A stretch of DNA of 64,000 bases, taken from assembly GCA_030734395.1 (NCBI GenBank), contig JAUZTG010000015.1, positions 248,001 through 312,000 on the forward strand. Direction: 5' to 3'. The stretch is from Sarocladium kiliense. Taxonomy: Eukaryota; Ascomycota; Sordariomycetes; Hypocreales; Sarocladiaceae. Numbering within the stretch: the stretch's first letter is position 1; the number at the start of each line of letters is the position of its first letter. The notes beneath the pieces are model-generated. The model made no database searches and had not been told where the DNA came from. It worked only from the letters and a program-made list of their open reading frames with translations. Shown here piece after piece: positions 9,749-20,300 of this stretch. Position numbers and translations under genes: made by a program.

Positions 9749-10516
9749 CTATGCTTCTGCAACTTCCCGAATTGTCTTCACGAACTGCTTTGGGTCATGT
9801 CCAAACCTTCCCAAGAAAAGCCCATCAAGCCCGCTGCTCAGCTTCTCATATAGGCCGGGACCAGCACTTCCTCCATATACCACCCGAGTCGGACCTTTGC
9901 GATTCCTGACACAAGGAAGGTTCCTAAGACCCTCGACAACACCAAGCACATGCTCGTGTCCCGCAGGTTCGCTTGCGCCAATCGCCCAGACAGGCTCGTA
10001 GGCAAGCACAACCTCTGCGTCATCCTCCACACCAGCCATGACAGACTCAACCTGAGTACTGCATTCGTCGACAGCGACGTTGACAACACCTTTTGTCTTC
10101 TCTCCAATGCATACCAGAGGGATCATGCCATTTCGTGCGACAGCAGCCGTCTTCTTAGCCGTGATAGCATCGTCCTCGCCAAAAATCCTCCGCCTCTCCG
10201 CATGACCGACCTCCACAATTTTCACGCCAGCCTCCTTAAGTACAGCAGGGCTGACCTCGCCGGTGAAAGCACCCGAATCTTCCCAATGCGTGTCCTGAGC
10301 ACCGAGCCAGACCGGAACTGGCGCAGACTTAAGCTGCTCGCCCGTATTGGTGATGGTGATGAAGTCGGGGATGACGAAGATGTCGACTGAAGAGAGAACG
10401 GTGGAATCCGCACTCTTCATCTCTTCGATGAAGGCGTTGGTGAAGTCCTTCGTCTTTGCCAAGGAAAAGTACATCTTCGTCGACAAGCCGACGAGTCGAC
10501 GTCGTGGAGGAGCCAT
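9749..10516 (-). CDS. Triosephosphate isomerase-like protein, probable tetrulose-phosphate isomerase
   Basis: A single exon of 255 aa in the TIM-barrel family. The acid-base machinery is kept: Lys14 (STKMYFS), His105 (VEVGHAERR) and Glu174 (LAYEPVWAIG), plus YGGSAGPG for phosphate. It departs from glycolytic enzymes at two places. The usual Asn-Trp before the lysine is Ser-Thr, and the C-terminal phosphate loop is FLGRFGHD rather than the usual VGGASL. Divergent TIM paralogues of this kind act as erythrulose-1-phosphate isomerases in bacterial erythritol/erythrulose pathways (EryH, LerI), and Yarrowia has isomerase genes of this sort in its erythritol cluster. Neighbours (RpiB and a DAK-family kinase) support that reading. 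It is unlikely to be the housekeeping TPI. Confidence 0.85.
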   Translation of the reverse strand: MAPPRRRLVGLSTKMYFSLAKTKDFTNAFIEEMKSADSTVLSSVDIFVIPDFITITNTGEQLKSAPVPVWLGAQDTHWEDSGAFTGEVSPAVLKEAGVKIVEVGHAERRRIFGEDDAITAKKTAAVARNGMIPLVCIGEKTKGVVNVAVDECSTQVESVMAGVEDDAEVVLAYEPVWAIGASEPAGHEHVLGVVEGLRNLPCVRNRKGPTRVVYGGSAGPGLYEKLSSGLDGLFLGRFGHDPKQFVKTIREVAEA

Positions 10517-10966
10517 TGCAGACGGATCCTGACGTCACGAATGTCGTGTGTGTGTCTGTCTGCGTTGTATGGCGACTGCAATGAGACGCTTTTCCTCCGA
10601 TATCTTGGATGCCTTGAATTGAGGTTCACTAAGAATGCTAAGAAGTGGTAGGTTTGTTGCAGGAACCGAGATGCGGTGGTGATGGAAGACTGGGGTAGCT
10701 CGGGGCTGAGCTCCATTCCCGTTACGGCATACCGGTGAGCGAGCGTATGGAGCAGCTTGCTGGCGATGGACCTTGTCGCCCTTGCGAACCGAACCCGATC
10801 ATGCGAAGACTCTCAATGATATTCCGGACAGGTTTTCCGCTTTATGGGCTTCTAGAATACTTGTGCGTTGTAGTAGCGCTGACAGAGGCTGATGGCCACA
10901 ATCTATGTAGCTGTACTGTAATCTTGGTATTTCTTCATCATGCATTATCGCAGTGGATTTAACGTT
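10517..10966. other. Spacer between the two isomerase genes
   Basis: A tandem spacer of 450 bp on the minus strand holding the TIM-like gene promoter and the 3' end of the RpiB gene. Nothing else seen. Confidence 0.5.
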
Positions 10967-11489
10967 CTACATCTCCTTCTCCAGCTCAGTAATTTCATCG
11001 ACCTTCTTCGCACTCGCGCTGCTGGGGTCAAACTCGTAGCTCAACCACTCCTTCGCCAGCCTCCTCGCCAGCTCCAGTCCGATAACCCTCTCACCCATGC
11101 ACAGCACCTGCGCGTTGTTGCTCAGCACACTCCTCTCCACGCTGAAGCTGTCGTGTGCGGTGACGGCACGAATGCCCTTGATCTTGTTGGCTGCGATAGC
11201 GACGCCGAGACCGGTGCCGCAGATGAGAAGGGCACGATCGGCCTTGCCCTCGGCGACGAGGCGGGCGGCGGCGGCGGCACGGGTCGGGTAGGGAGTCTTG
11301 TCAGAGGTGTCGTTGGAGCCGACATCGATGACCTCAGAGACGCGATCGTCAGCCTCGAGATCCTTCTTGATGGTGTTCTTGTAGCTGACGCCAGCGTCCT
11401 TGAGCAGAGTTAGCAAATCGTGTCAAACTGAAGAACTTTGCAGTTGCACTTACATCACAGCTCATTGCAATCCTCATCTTGGGTGCCAT
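10967..11489 (-). CDS. RpiB/LacA-LacB family sugar-phosphate isomerase, 2 exons
   Basis: Exon 1 is 11489-11454 (MAPKMRIAMSCD) and exon 2 is 11398-10967. The intron 11453-11399 begins GTAAGT, has a GCTAAC branch motif and ends AAG. The product has 155 aa. The junction gives SCDDAGVSYK, matching the RpiB N-terminal 'G.D.AG...K' motif. The catalytic thiol loop ICGTGLGVAIAANK and the NNAQVLCMGERVIG segment are also present. RpiB proteins interconvert ribose-5-P and ribulose-5-P. In tetritol pathways relatives (EryI, DerI) convert D-erythrulose-4-P to D-erythrose-4-P. Its place between a DAK kinase and a TIM paralogue makes the tetrose role the better guess. It is divergent from the kinase across 1.2 kb. 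Confidence 0.88.
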
Positions 11490-12692
11490 GATATCTGTCC
11501 GTAATTGTATGGAGTGGTGTTCGTGGGTATAGGAGAGCAAGCAACAAGAACAATTGAGTAGGGAGAAGTTTGTTAGGTACAATTCGACCACGAACAGAAG
11601 AGCCTCAACAAAGCAACAGAAGACCAGACGGCTAAAGAGAGAATACGTAACCCGACCCGAGGACTCCAACCACAAAAACCAGCTCCGTCATCCTGTTGCC
11701 GGAACCCCCCCCCCACCCTCCAACTCTTAATGATACCCCGACATCGTCGGTGGCTAGGGTGGTGCTGGTTCTGCCGTCGCCCCTCACCTTTGCCCTGCAG
11801 GCTATATTAATAAAAGCCGCAAGCTCGGCTTCCTGCTTTCTCCCGTGTGGTTCCTGGACTAGTAAAGGTCTTGGAGTCTTGTGATTATCATTAGTCTTCT
11901 CTTTCGGACGCGTCATTGTCGGTCAACTGTCTTCCTGTTCTCGATAGTCTGCTGCAAGTAGGTGTCTCCCTATGGCGCGGATTTCCCAATGCGGCAATCC
12001 GGCCTCCTACACCGGAGTCCTTCACCACCAGCGCCACAGAACCCTCTGCAAGCTGCTGCGAACGTTACTGCCCCTCCAAATAAGCTGTCAGCGAGGAGGG
12101 GCATTTAACAGAATTGAGAGAAGAACCCCAATGCGCTGGGACCCGCCTTGAGGCAGCTCAGTGCTTTCGTCGGCGGTACAGAATAGGCTAAATGCCCCCA
12201 AGAGCCTACCTCTACGCGCCCCAGTGGCACTAACACCATGTCTCCCTCCACAATCTGGGGGCCCGGACCACGCTGAGGGGATCCAGCACGCGGATTCGCC
12301 CCGAGAAGTGGTGCTTCTGGAATGGTAGTCAGTCCAGTGGCCTTGCTCGGTTCGGTTCATTCACCCATGGCTTTGCGCCGTGGCACCGACACGAGGCCAC
12401 TCACACCACGCGCTTCTGGGAAAGCCGTCAAGAATACCGCATGCCGAAGCAACCCCTCCATTGTCAGCTAAAGATGTGCCCCTCCATATCGTTCCCGTGC
12501 CTGTCGTAGCCGTCGCACCTGCATGTTTGCTGCTACGTATGTGTGAGCCTGTCCCCAGCCAGCTCTTAACTGGACGTCACTCCTCCTTGCCACAGCGACG
12601 CTCACGTCGGCCATCCTCCTCTCTTTTCTCCTCCTCATACCCCTCATTTGTATTCTCCTCCATAATCGTGGCTGTCAATACACACAGACACC
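11490..12692. other. Divergent promoter region of RpiB-like and DAK genes
   Basis: About 1.2 kb between divergent genes, suited to shared control. It contains a run of ten C at 11705-11714 and a C/T-rich tract at about 12612-12665 just before the kinase ATG, as is common in strongly expressed fungal promoters. ORFs here (such as 12088-12360) look random. Confidence 0.5.
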
Positions 12693-14465
12693 ATGTCGAA
12701 GCGCCATCTCTTCAACTCTCCCGACGGGCTCGTCAACAAGGCCCTTCGCGGTCTCATCTCCTACAACCCTTCTCTCAGCCTTGACGAGGCCAACCGCGTC
12801 ATCTACGACACCACCTACGATCGGTCCAAGGTTAGCATTATTAGTGGTGGTGGCTCTGGCCATGAACCTGCCTGGGCTGGCTATGTTGGCGAGAACATGC
12901 TAGCTGCCTCTGTGCAAGGCGACATCTTCGCAAGTCCCAGCACTAAGCAAATCATTGCTGGCGTCGAGGCCGTACCCAGTGACAAGGGCACCATCCTCGT
13001 CATCACTAATTACACCGGTGACTGTCTTCACTTTGGATTGGCGAGCGAGAAGGCGAACGCGAGCGGACATAACTGCCGGGTCATCATTTGTGGTGACGAT
13101 GTCTCAGTGGGCAAGAAGGGCAGCCTCGTTGGCCGCAGAGGTCTGGCTGGCCAGATTGGTGTCCTCAAGGTGATGGGAGGTGCTTCTGCCGCTGGCGGCT
13201 CCCTCGACGATGTCTACGATCTCGGTGTCGCATTCTCAGAGCAAATTGTGTCGATCGCTGCGACCCTCGACCATTGCCACGTTCCCGGCCGGACTGAGCA
13301 CGGCATGTTGGAAGCCGATGAGATTGAGCTGGGAACCGGCCCTCACAACGAGCCTGGCTACCAGAAACTTTCACCGGCTCCTTCCGCCTCCGAGCTTGTT
13401 CAGTCCATTCTGAAGCACTGCCTTGACGAGAACGATCCTATCCGCGGCTACGTCCACTTCGCTCCCGGTGATGAGACGATCCTCCTGATCAGCAACTTCG
13501 GTGGCATGTCCAACCTCGAGCTCTACGCGCTTCAGGATGAGGTGCTCGAGCAATTGGCCCGTGACTGGAAGATTGAGCCCGTCCGCGTTGCATATGGCTG
13601 TATTGAGACTTCTCTCAACGCCCCGGCCTTCTCCGTGTCGGTCATCAACGTCACAGCCGCCGCGAAGAACTGCAAATACTCAGTCGAGCAGATCAAGGAG
13701 TTCTACGACCTCCGAACAAGCACCCACTGGGAGTCCATGGCCGGATCCCAGGGTCGCCGTCGTACCCGCCGCGAGCAGATCGTTGCGCCACCAAAGGAAG
13801 AGCACAAGGTCGTCGACGACAGCAAGGATCTGAAGGTTGATTCTGCGGTATTAGAGAAGATGCTGCGCCAAGCGTGTACCACCCTTGCAGCAGCCGAGCC
13901 GGATCTCACCAAGTGGGATACCGTCATGGGTGATGGTGACTGTGGCGAAACTCTTAAGACTGGCGCAACATGCATGCTGGCAGCAGTTGACGGTGGTCTC
14001 ACCAAGTCTGGATCAGTCATCCAGGTGTTCCATGAGCTGGAGGAGATCGTTGAAGGCAAGATGGGTGGCACGCTTGGTGGCATCCTCGGCATCTTCTTTG
14101 TTGCCCTTCGCTCTGCTCTGGAGAAGAACATTGAATCATCTGCATCTAAAGATCCCGTCGCTCTCTGGGGCCTGTCACTTAAGTCCGCTCTCGAGAGTCT
14201 GCGTCGCTATACCCCAGCACAGGTCGGCGACAGGACAGTCATGGACACCCTCATCCCATTTGCGAATGCAATGAGCGGAGGCGACTTCGCTGCCGGTGTT
14301 CAGGCCGCTGTGGACGGTGCCGAGGCTACCAAGACAATGAAGCCAAGATTGGGACGCGCGACGTACGTGGGAGCTGGTTCGGAGAGCAAGGAGCTGCCAC
14401 CGGACCCGGGTGCTTGGGGTGCGATGGTCGTGATCAAGGGATTGCTGGATGGTATGAGCAGCTAG
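12693..14465 (+). CDS. Dihydroxyacetone kinase family protein, probable erythrulose kinase
   Basis: A single exon of 590 aa, full family length. The DhaK domain (about 1-335) has SGGGSGHEP near residue 51 and the substrate-binding His218 in ELGTGPHNEPG, which forms the hemiaminal with the keto group of the sugar. After a linker of about 45 residues, the DhaL domain (about 385-590) has the Mg-ATP motif GDGDCGET and VGDRTVMDTL. It phosphorylates short ketoses (DHA, glyceraldehyde or tetruloses) with ATP in the cytosol. Pairing with a TIM paralogue and RpiB mirrors the Yarrowia erythritol locus, where the family member EYK1 is an L-erythrulose kinase. The sequence alone does not separate DHA from erythrulose specificity. 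Confidence 0.93.
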   Translation: MSKRHLFNSPDGLVNKALRGLISYNPSLSLDEANRVIYDTTYDRSKVSIISGGGSGHEPAWAGYVGENMLAASVQGDIFASPSTKQIIAGVEAVPSDKGTILVITNYTGDCLHFGLASEKANASGHNCRVIICGDDVSVGKKGSLVGRRGLAGQIGVLKVMGGASAAGGSLDDVYDLGVAFSEQIVSIAATLDHCHVPGRTEHGMLEADEIELGTGPHNEPGYQKLSPAPSASELVQSILKHCLDENDPIRGYVHFAPGDETILLISNFGGMSNLELYALQDEVLEQLARDWKIEPVRVAYGCIETSLNAPAFSVSVINVTAAAKNCKYSVEQIKEFYDLRTSTHWESMAGSQGRRRTRREQIVAPPKEEHKVVDDSKDLKVDSAVLEKMLRQACTTLAAAEPDLTKWDTVMGDGDCGETLKTGATCMLAAVDGGLTKSGSVIQVFHELEEIVEGKMGGTLGGILGIFFVALRSALEKNIESSASKDPVALWGLSLKSALESLRRYTPAQVGDRTVMDTLIPFANAMSGGDFAAGVQAAVDGAEATKTMKPRLGRATYVGAGSESKELPPDPGAWGAMVVIKGLLDGMSS

Positions 14466-15325
14466 TTTTGGGTATGAAAAGGTGAAAGGACATTCATGGC
14501 GGTAATTAATATATTCGACACACTTCTACACAGTGACATCCCACATCTGGCGATACATACCCCTGGCTTGGCTTCACGTCCTCCTCTTATACCCGTACAA
14601 AGTTGATGATGTTAAGGAATTATCACAAGGCTCTCATATGACAGCATTGGGAGATCCCTTAGTACCTGACCCTGTCTGGTTGTTCATTTGCTGCCTTCAA
14701 ATCCCTTGTTCATGCACATGCAAGTAATGCTGGGGTCCCTGGCATGGCACAGCGGCAGACCAGGCACTGCATGTTATAGCCAAGGTGCAAACTGACCTGA
14801 CGCGAGTAGAGCCGATATGCCAAGATATGCCAAAATTGGTCAAATCAATATCCCAAGCCCGCAGTATTACTGTCCTGGTCTTATTCGGCGCCTTACAGCT
14901 CTCTCAATGACTCTGTCAGCCGATGTCGGCACACCACGTGACCGTGTTTCACCTTGAGCTCACCGAACCTCACCGACGCTTCACCTCGTGAGTCACCAGG
15001 GACCTGCCTCCCCCATCTTGACGATAGACCTGCGGTGATATTCGGATCCGCCAACAGCTTGTGCAAAGTGCCTTTCCAATCACGATTCTGAAACCATCTC
15101 ACAATCAGCCAATCTTCTGCTTCGCTTTCCCACCACCAGCATTGCCCCGCACTAAGAGCGACCCTCGTCTTTCAGCCCCTCGTTGCCGCAAGCAAAAAGA
15201 ATCAACCCCACCAACCGCCACCACACCACTCGCAACGGAAACACCACTTCCATCTTGACACAATCCTCGACCCCAGCGGCTGTCAGACCCTCAAATCCTC
15301 CCATTGATCTGCTCTATCGCTCGCC
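14466..15325. other. Intergenic; MetRS promoter
   Basis: A spacer of 860 bp. A CACGTGAC motif at 14935-14942, about 385 nt before the MetRS ATG, matches the bHLH (Cbf1/Pho4-type) core. Single sites of this size occur by chance. No gene seen. Confidence 0.4.
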
Positions 15326-17377
15326 ATGGCCTCTCCCGAGACCAAGAAGGCGCCCGTCCTCCCAGTCGCCGGGAAGCGCAACATCCTCATTACCAGCGCC
15401 TTGCCCTATGTGAACAACGTTCCTCACCTCGGCAACCTCATCGGTAGCATTCTCTCCGCCGACGTCTTTGCACGATACTGCCGGGCTCGTGACTACCAGA
15501 CGCTGTTCATTTGTGGCTCCGTAAGTTCCTACACGACATCTTTCTCTACGGGCTAAACTGACGAACCAATCCTCCAGGACGAATACGGCACTGCCACCGA
15601 GACCAAGGCTCTCGAGGAAGGCGTTGACCCTCCGACCCTCTGCGCAAAGTACCACGCCCTCCACCGCGGTATCTACGACTGGTTCCGTATCGAGACCGAC
15701 ATCTTCGACCGCACCCCGACCGATAACCACACCCGCATCGTCCAGGGTATCTTCAAGGACCTCTGGGCCAACGGCTTCATCGAGGAGCGCGAGACCAGCC
15801 AGCCCTTCTGCCCCGTCGAGAACCACAGGTCTTTCCTCGCAGACCGTTTCGTCGAGGGCGAGTGCTCAATATGCGGTGACAAGGGCGCCCGTGGTGATCA
15901 GTGCGATGCTTGTGGTGCCAGTCTTGACCCTCTTGAGCCTGATCGCGACAGTGACGGCGCCCAGCAGGATGTTGGTGCTGCTGGATGGTTGATCAACCCT
16001 CACTGCAAGCTCGACGGCGCGACTCCTGAGCGTCGTAAGACCAAGCACCTCTACCTGAAGCTTAACGCCCTGCAGGAGAAGGTTGCCGCATGGTTCGATG
16101 AGGCAAGCAAGAAGGGCGGCTGGAGCCTAAGCGCTCTATCTATCACCAAGTCCTGGCTCGACAAGGGTTTCCAGCCTCGTGCCATCACTCGTGATCTCAA
16201 ATGGGGTGTTCCGATACCCAATGTCGAGGGTCTTAGCGAGGAGGAGTACCGGAACAAGGTCTTCTACGTGTGGTTTGATGCTTGCATCGGCTACCCATCC
16301 ATTACCAACACCTATACTTCTGAGTGGGAGAAGTGGTGGAAGAACCCCGACAACGTGCAGCTCTTCCAGTTCCTCGGCAAGGACAACGTCCAATTCCACT
16401 CCTGCGTCTTCCCAGCGTCGCAGATCGGTACGGGCCAGAACTGGACCAAGGTTCACCGCATCTCCGCTACGGAATACCTTAATTACGAGAACGGCAAGTT
16501 CTCCAAGTCTCGCGGCGTCGGTGTCTTCGGCAACAACGCAAAGGACACCGGCATTGACCCGGATATCTGGCGCTTCTACCTCCTCTCCCGTCGCCCCGAG
16601 ACCGCCGACTCGGAGTTCAAGTGGGAAGAGTTCATCGACACCAACAACAACGAGCTTCTCAAGAACGTCGGCAACCTCTGCCAACGCGTCCTTAAGTTCT
16701 GCGCCGCAAAGATGGACGGTGTCGTGCCCGACGGCAGCGCTTACACGGACGAGGGTCTCGATGCCCACAAGGAGAACGCCCGCCGCGTCCTGGGCGAATA
16801 CATCGAACACATGGAAGCTACGCGCCTTCGCTTCGGCGTCGCCGACATCCTCACCTTCTCTGGTCTCGGCAACAAGCTCCTCCAAGACAACAAGCTCGAC
16901 GGCAAGCTCCTCACCGAGCAACCCGACCGCTGCAAAGCCGTCATCTCCCTCGCCCTCCACCACATCCACCTCCTCGCCTCCCTCATCGCCCCCTACATGC
17001 CCGGCGTAACCACCAACATCCTCACCCAACTCGGCCTCGACGAGGCCACCTCCCCCCCGCACATCCCCGACCCTTCATCCTGGAACTTCGACGCCCTCCC
17101 CGCCGGCCACAAGATCGGCACCCCCGCCACCCTCTTCTCCAACATCCCCGCCGCCAAACTTGAAGAATGGCGCGACGCCTATGGCGGAGAAGAGCTGAAG
17201 CGGCAGAAGGCCCTCGCAGCGGAGAAGCTCGCCGCGAAGAAAGCGAAGAAACTGGCGGATAAGGAGAGGAAGAGACTGGAGAAGGAGAAGAAGAAGCAGG
17301 AGGAAGGTAGCAGTGTTGAGCAGGGCGTGGAGAAGCTGGCGATAGATGGCGAGAGCAAGCCAGTTACAGGAAGCTAG
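15326..17377 (+). CDS. Methionyl-tRNA synthetase, cytosolic, 2 exons
   Basis: Exon 1 15326-15520 and exon 2 15578-17377 (664 aa); the intron is GTAAGT...CAG and keeps frame. Class I synthetase signatures are present: HLGN in NNVPHLGNLIG as the HIGH motif and KFSKSRG as KMSKS. A zinc-knuckle region follows the pattern CSICGDKGARGDQCDACG. The alpha-helical anticodon-binding domain follows, and the last 60 residues are a Lys/Glu-rich tail (EKLAAKKAKKLADKERKRLE), as in fungal cytosolic MetRS, likely binding tRNA or partners. No mitochondrial presequence is seen. It charges tRNA-Met for initiation and elongation. Confidence 0.96.
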
Positions 17378-20300
17378 ATGTGTCTCGTGCTATAGCATTG
17401 TTGAAAGGTTTGGACGAGTTTGTAGCGAGGAGTAGTGGCTGTTCGATGGTTTCGGAAAGGTGAACATGGCTCGCTGTGTTTTCTACATCGTTCTCTGATA
17501 TTGTTGTGGCCGTTATCGTATCGTCCCTTCATTTGTCGATGGTCGTCATCGGTTCCTGTTCCCCGCCATTGGCCTAGAATCGTTCACGCATAGCGGCATA
17601 GCATGGTCGACGCGAGCAGTAAAGTGCATCGAAACAAGAATTGCTTCCAGTGTCATCAAGAGATCAACAACCTTTATATACCGACCAATTCTACATCTCT
17701 ACTGTCCATATAACACGTATCGGTCCGCTGCTGACGATCATGCTCCTTCAATATCAGATGCTGAAGAACGTGAAACAAGCTAGGGTGCCCAGTGTCGATG
17801 AGCATCCCAGCTGTGAACTACCCTTCACCAAGATCGGTCTTGCGAACCCTGTGCCAATCTAACTTGTCTCTCAATCGTTAGCCGTCAGACCTCACTTGGG
17901 TGATTGAACAACCGAGCCGAGACAAAGGCAGGGAATTGCTTGATGCATTGGCCCTGGCTTGCCTGCATGGTGCCTCCCTTCCTTGGGCGAGATGGGAACG
18001 CCTTGACACCGCCTCGGAAACAAAGCCCTCACTCAGACTGATCCAACAGATCCCCAGATGACGCCGAACAGCTCGTCGACGGATGCCTGGTGGCCTGTTT
18101 CCTCGAACAAGAAAGCATAGCCGCAATTGCCTCACCGCGTCTGTAGAGGTCATCATCGCACCTGGAAGGAACCTTTGATGTCAAGCCACCGCTGACTGTC
18201 TCAGTCGATATGCGGCTGGTGCACGCACGTCGAACCCTTTCCAGTATCGACCGAACATTGGCGTGTAGTTGACTATCATTGGATCGTGGATGGATGATCA
18301 GGTGTGCACAAGCGCGACACCAATCCATCACTTTGGCAGTTAGCCACCGTCGCTGGCCCCTGTGAAGCCCGGATCACTAACGGGCACTTGCCCCTAATGA
18401 TCCTCGCCCAACAGTTTTGACAGCTCCATGTCTCATCTGCACCTCCGATCACCCACTCTCTCCTGTGCTTGCCAGCGCCGTAGGGCGGAGGCTGCATCTT
18501 GAGCTCGGACCCTGTCTCCAAAACTGTGTAGCCAGTCCGTCTTTGCATCCCACCCTCACCGTTTTGCTCCGCGCCGTGCCTAGTAGGACGGAAGGTCGGG
18601 CACGCCAACTGCAAACGGTGCACGGGTCCGGGACGGCCTGCCAGATAGAATCCCAAGCAAACGGGGCCGGGGAACCTGGTCGTCGGGGATGCAGACAAGG
18701 GGTAATCCGTCACTTGGTCGCCGATGAGGGGACTGGTTCTTGGATGCCTAATGTGCTGGCTAGACAGGGTCCTACACGCAATACCCTTGTCAACAAGTCA
18801 TTAGACTCGGGACCGATCTGCGACCTTGACAAGCTGGGCCTGCAGCACCGAGATCAATGCATCAATGATCTGCGCCGCATTGGCCAGGGCCCCTACCTGA
18901 GCCCAAGAGGGCAGACAAAGCTCGTTGGGCTGCTTCCCCACCCAAAAGTGTCTGGCTGATGGCGGCGTTCAGGTGAGCTTCGACTTCAGCTGGGCGCACG
19001 CGGGATGGTCCCCCATGATTGGCATTGCTGCCGGGAGCGGGTGGATGAACAGCCGTATTGTTTCCCCTTCCGATCTCTGGTCGACCAAAGCAGCAGAGGG
19101 TGATTCGTTTCTTCAGGGCGTGGCCGCATCAAGCCAGCTTTGGCTGTGGGGGAACAACAGCCGCAAAGCCCACCCAGCTGTCGGCTATGCTGGGGCGGAA
19201 GATCGGACAAAGGACTGAGATGCCATGGCGACAATGCAACGCTGATGTTCCATCCCCAAAAGACCCTAACAGGTTGACAGTCTGGCAGCTGGCCAGTGCT
19301 TACCCAGAGCCAAGGGAGCTGGCGCGATCACCCTCAGCCTAGCGCTGGGGAAGGTCTCAGATCTGCCGACTTCACTATCTCAGGGGACCAGAAGTCAGCC
19401 ACCCCCAATTGGGTTGCGACTCACTTGCGAGAGGACGCAAAGGTTTCTCTTTCTGGGCCAGCCGAAGCTGATTCGTATCAGGAGAACTAGCCTTCAGTCT
19501 TCCATCGCTGTCTGCATCGCTCTCATCGCGGGCTCCCCACCGCATGCACGCAACATGGGATTGCTGGAGCAGAAACTAGCTGGGCCATGTCACTCACCAT
19601 GCAGTTCCCCCTACATTGCGCATGATGTGTCAGTATGTGACAGAATTTGCAGGCACTGGGCCAAGGCCTAACAGAGCCCAGATCAGTACCAATTTCCGGA
19701 TCTCCTCGTAGGGACTACCTTACTCATGACAACACGCCAATTCCGTTCGCCCCACGTAAACAAAGCACCAACAGACAGGAACCGGGGTATCTGAGCTTAT
19801 GTGGCGCCAACAGATGCAAACATGATGATCAGCCTCTCACCGTCCGCTTGACAGCGGTGTAGGCACTGGGAATGATCGATCGCAATTTGCACGCCACCCA
19901 GTCGATTCGCAGCGCAATCCCGATGTCGATCACTTCACTATTGATTTGGTTTACCCTTTGCTTTGCCTGACAGGTCAATAATGGCCCCGCAAGGGCAGGA
20001 GATGAGGCTGCACAACAGTGGATAATGGTGGCCGAACCATATCTTGGTAGACGAATCTTCCGCTAACGCAGAACTTAGGCCAGAATTGGAGTGCGGCTGT
20101 CAAGGGTCGATCTGGAGGTCGTCATCAGGTATTGGTGACTCTATTGTCGTCTGATCTTGTTGTGCTGGGTCAGAGGAGGAGGTTCGCACCACCTGAAGAT
20201 TCATTGAGACGAACATGGCAAAGGTGTTGCGTTCCTACTGGTCCCTGAAGCTGCAAGTTGCTGCACCATATGGGATGATAGCACCGCCGAACTGCATGCA

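Noticed and set aside
14935..14942. CACGTGAC as evidence for methionine-specific control of MetRS
   Set aside because: A single short motif of this size is expected by chance in the window, and similar ones occur near 41969 and 44112.
16136..17062. 308-aa and 276-aa frames overlapping methionyl-tRNA synthetase
   Set aside because: Both are shadows of the biased codons of MetRS, whose motifs are complete in the other frame.
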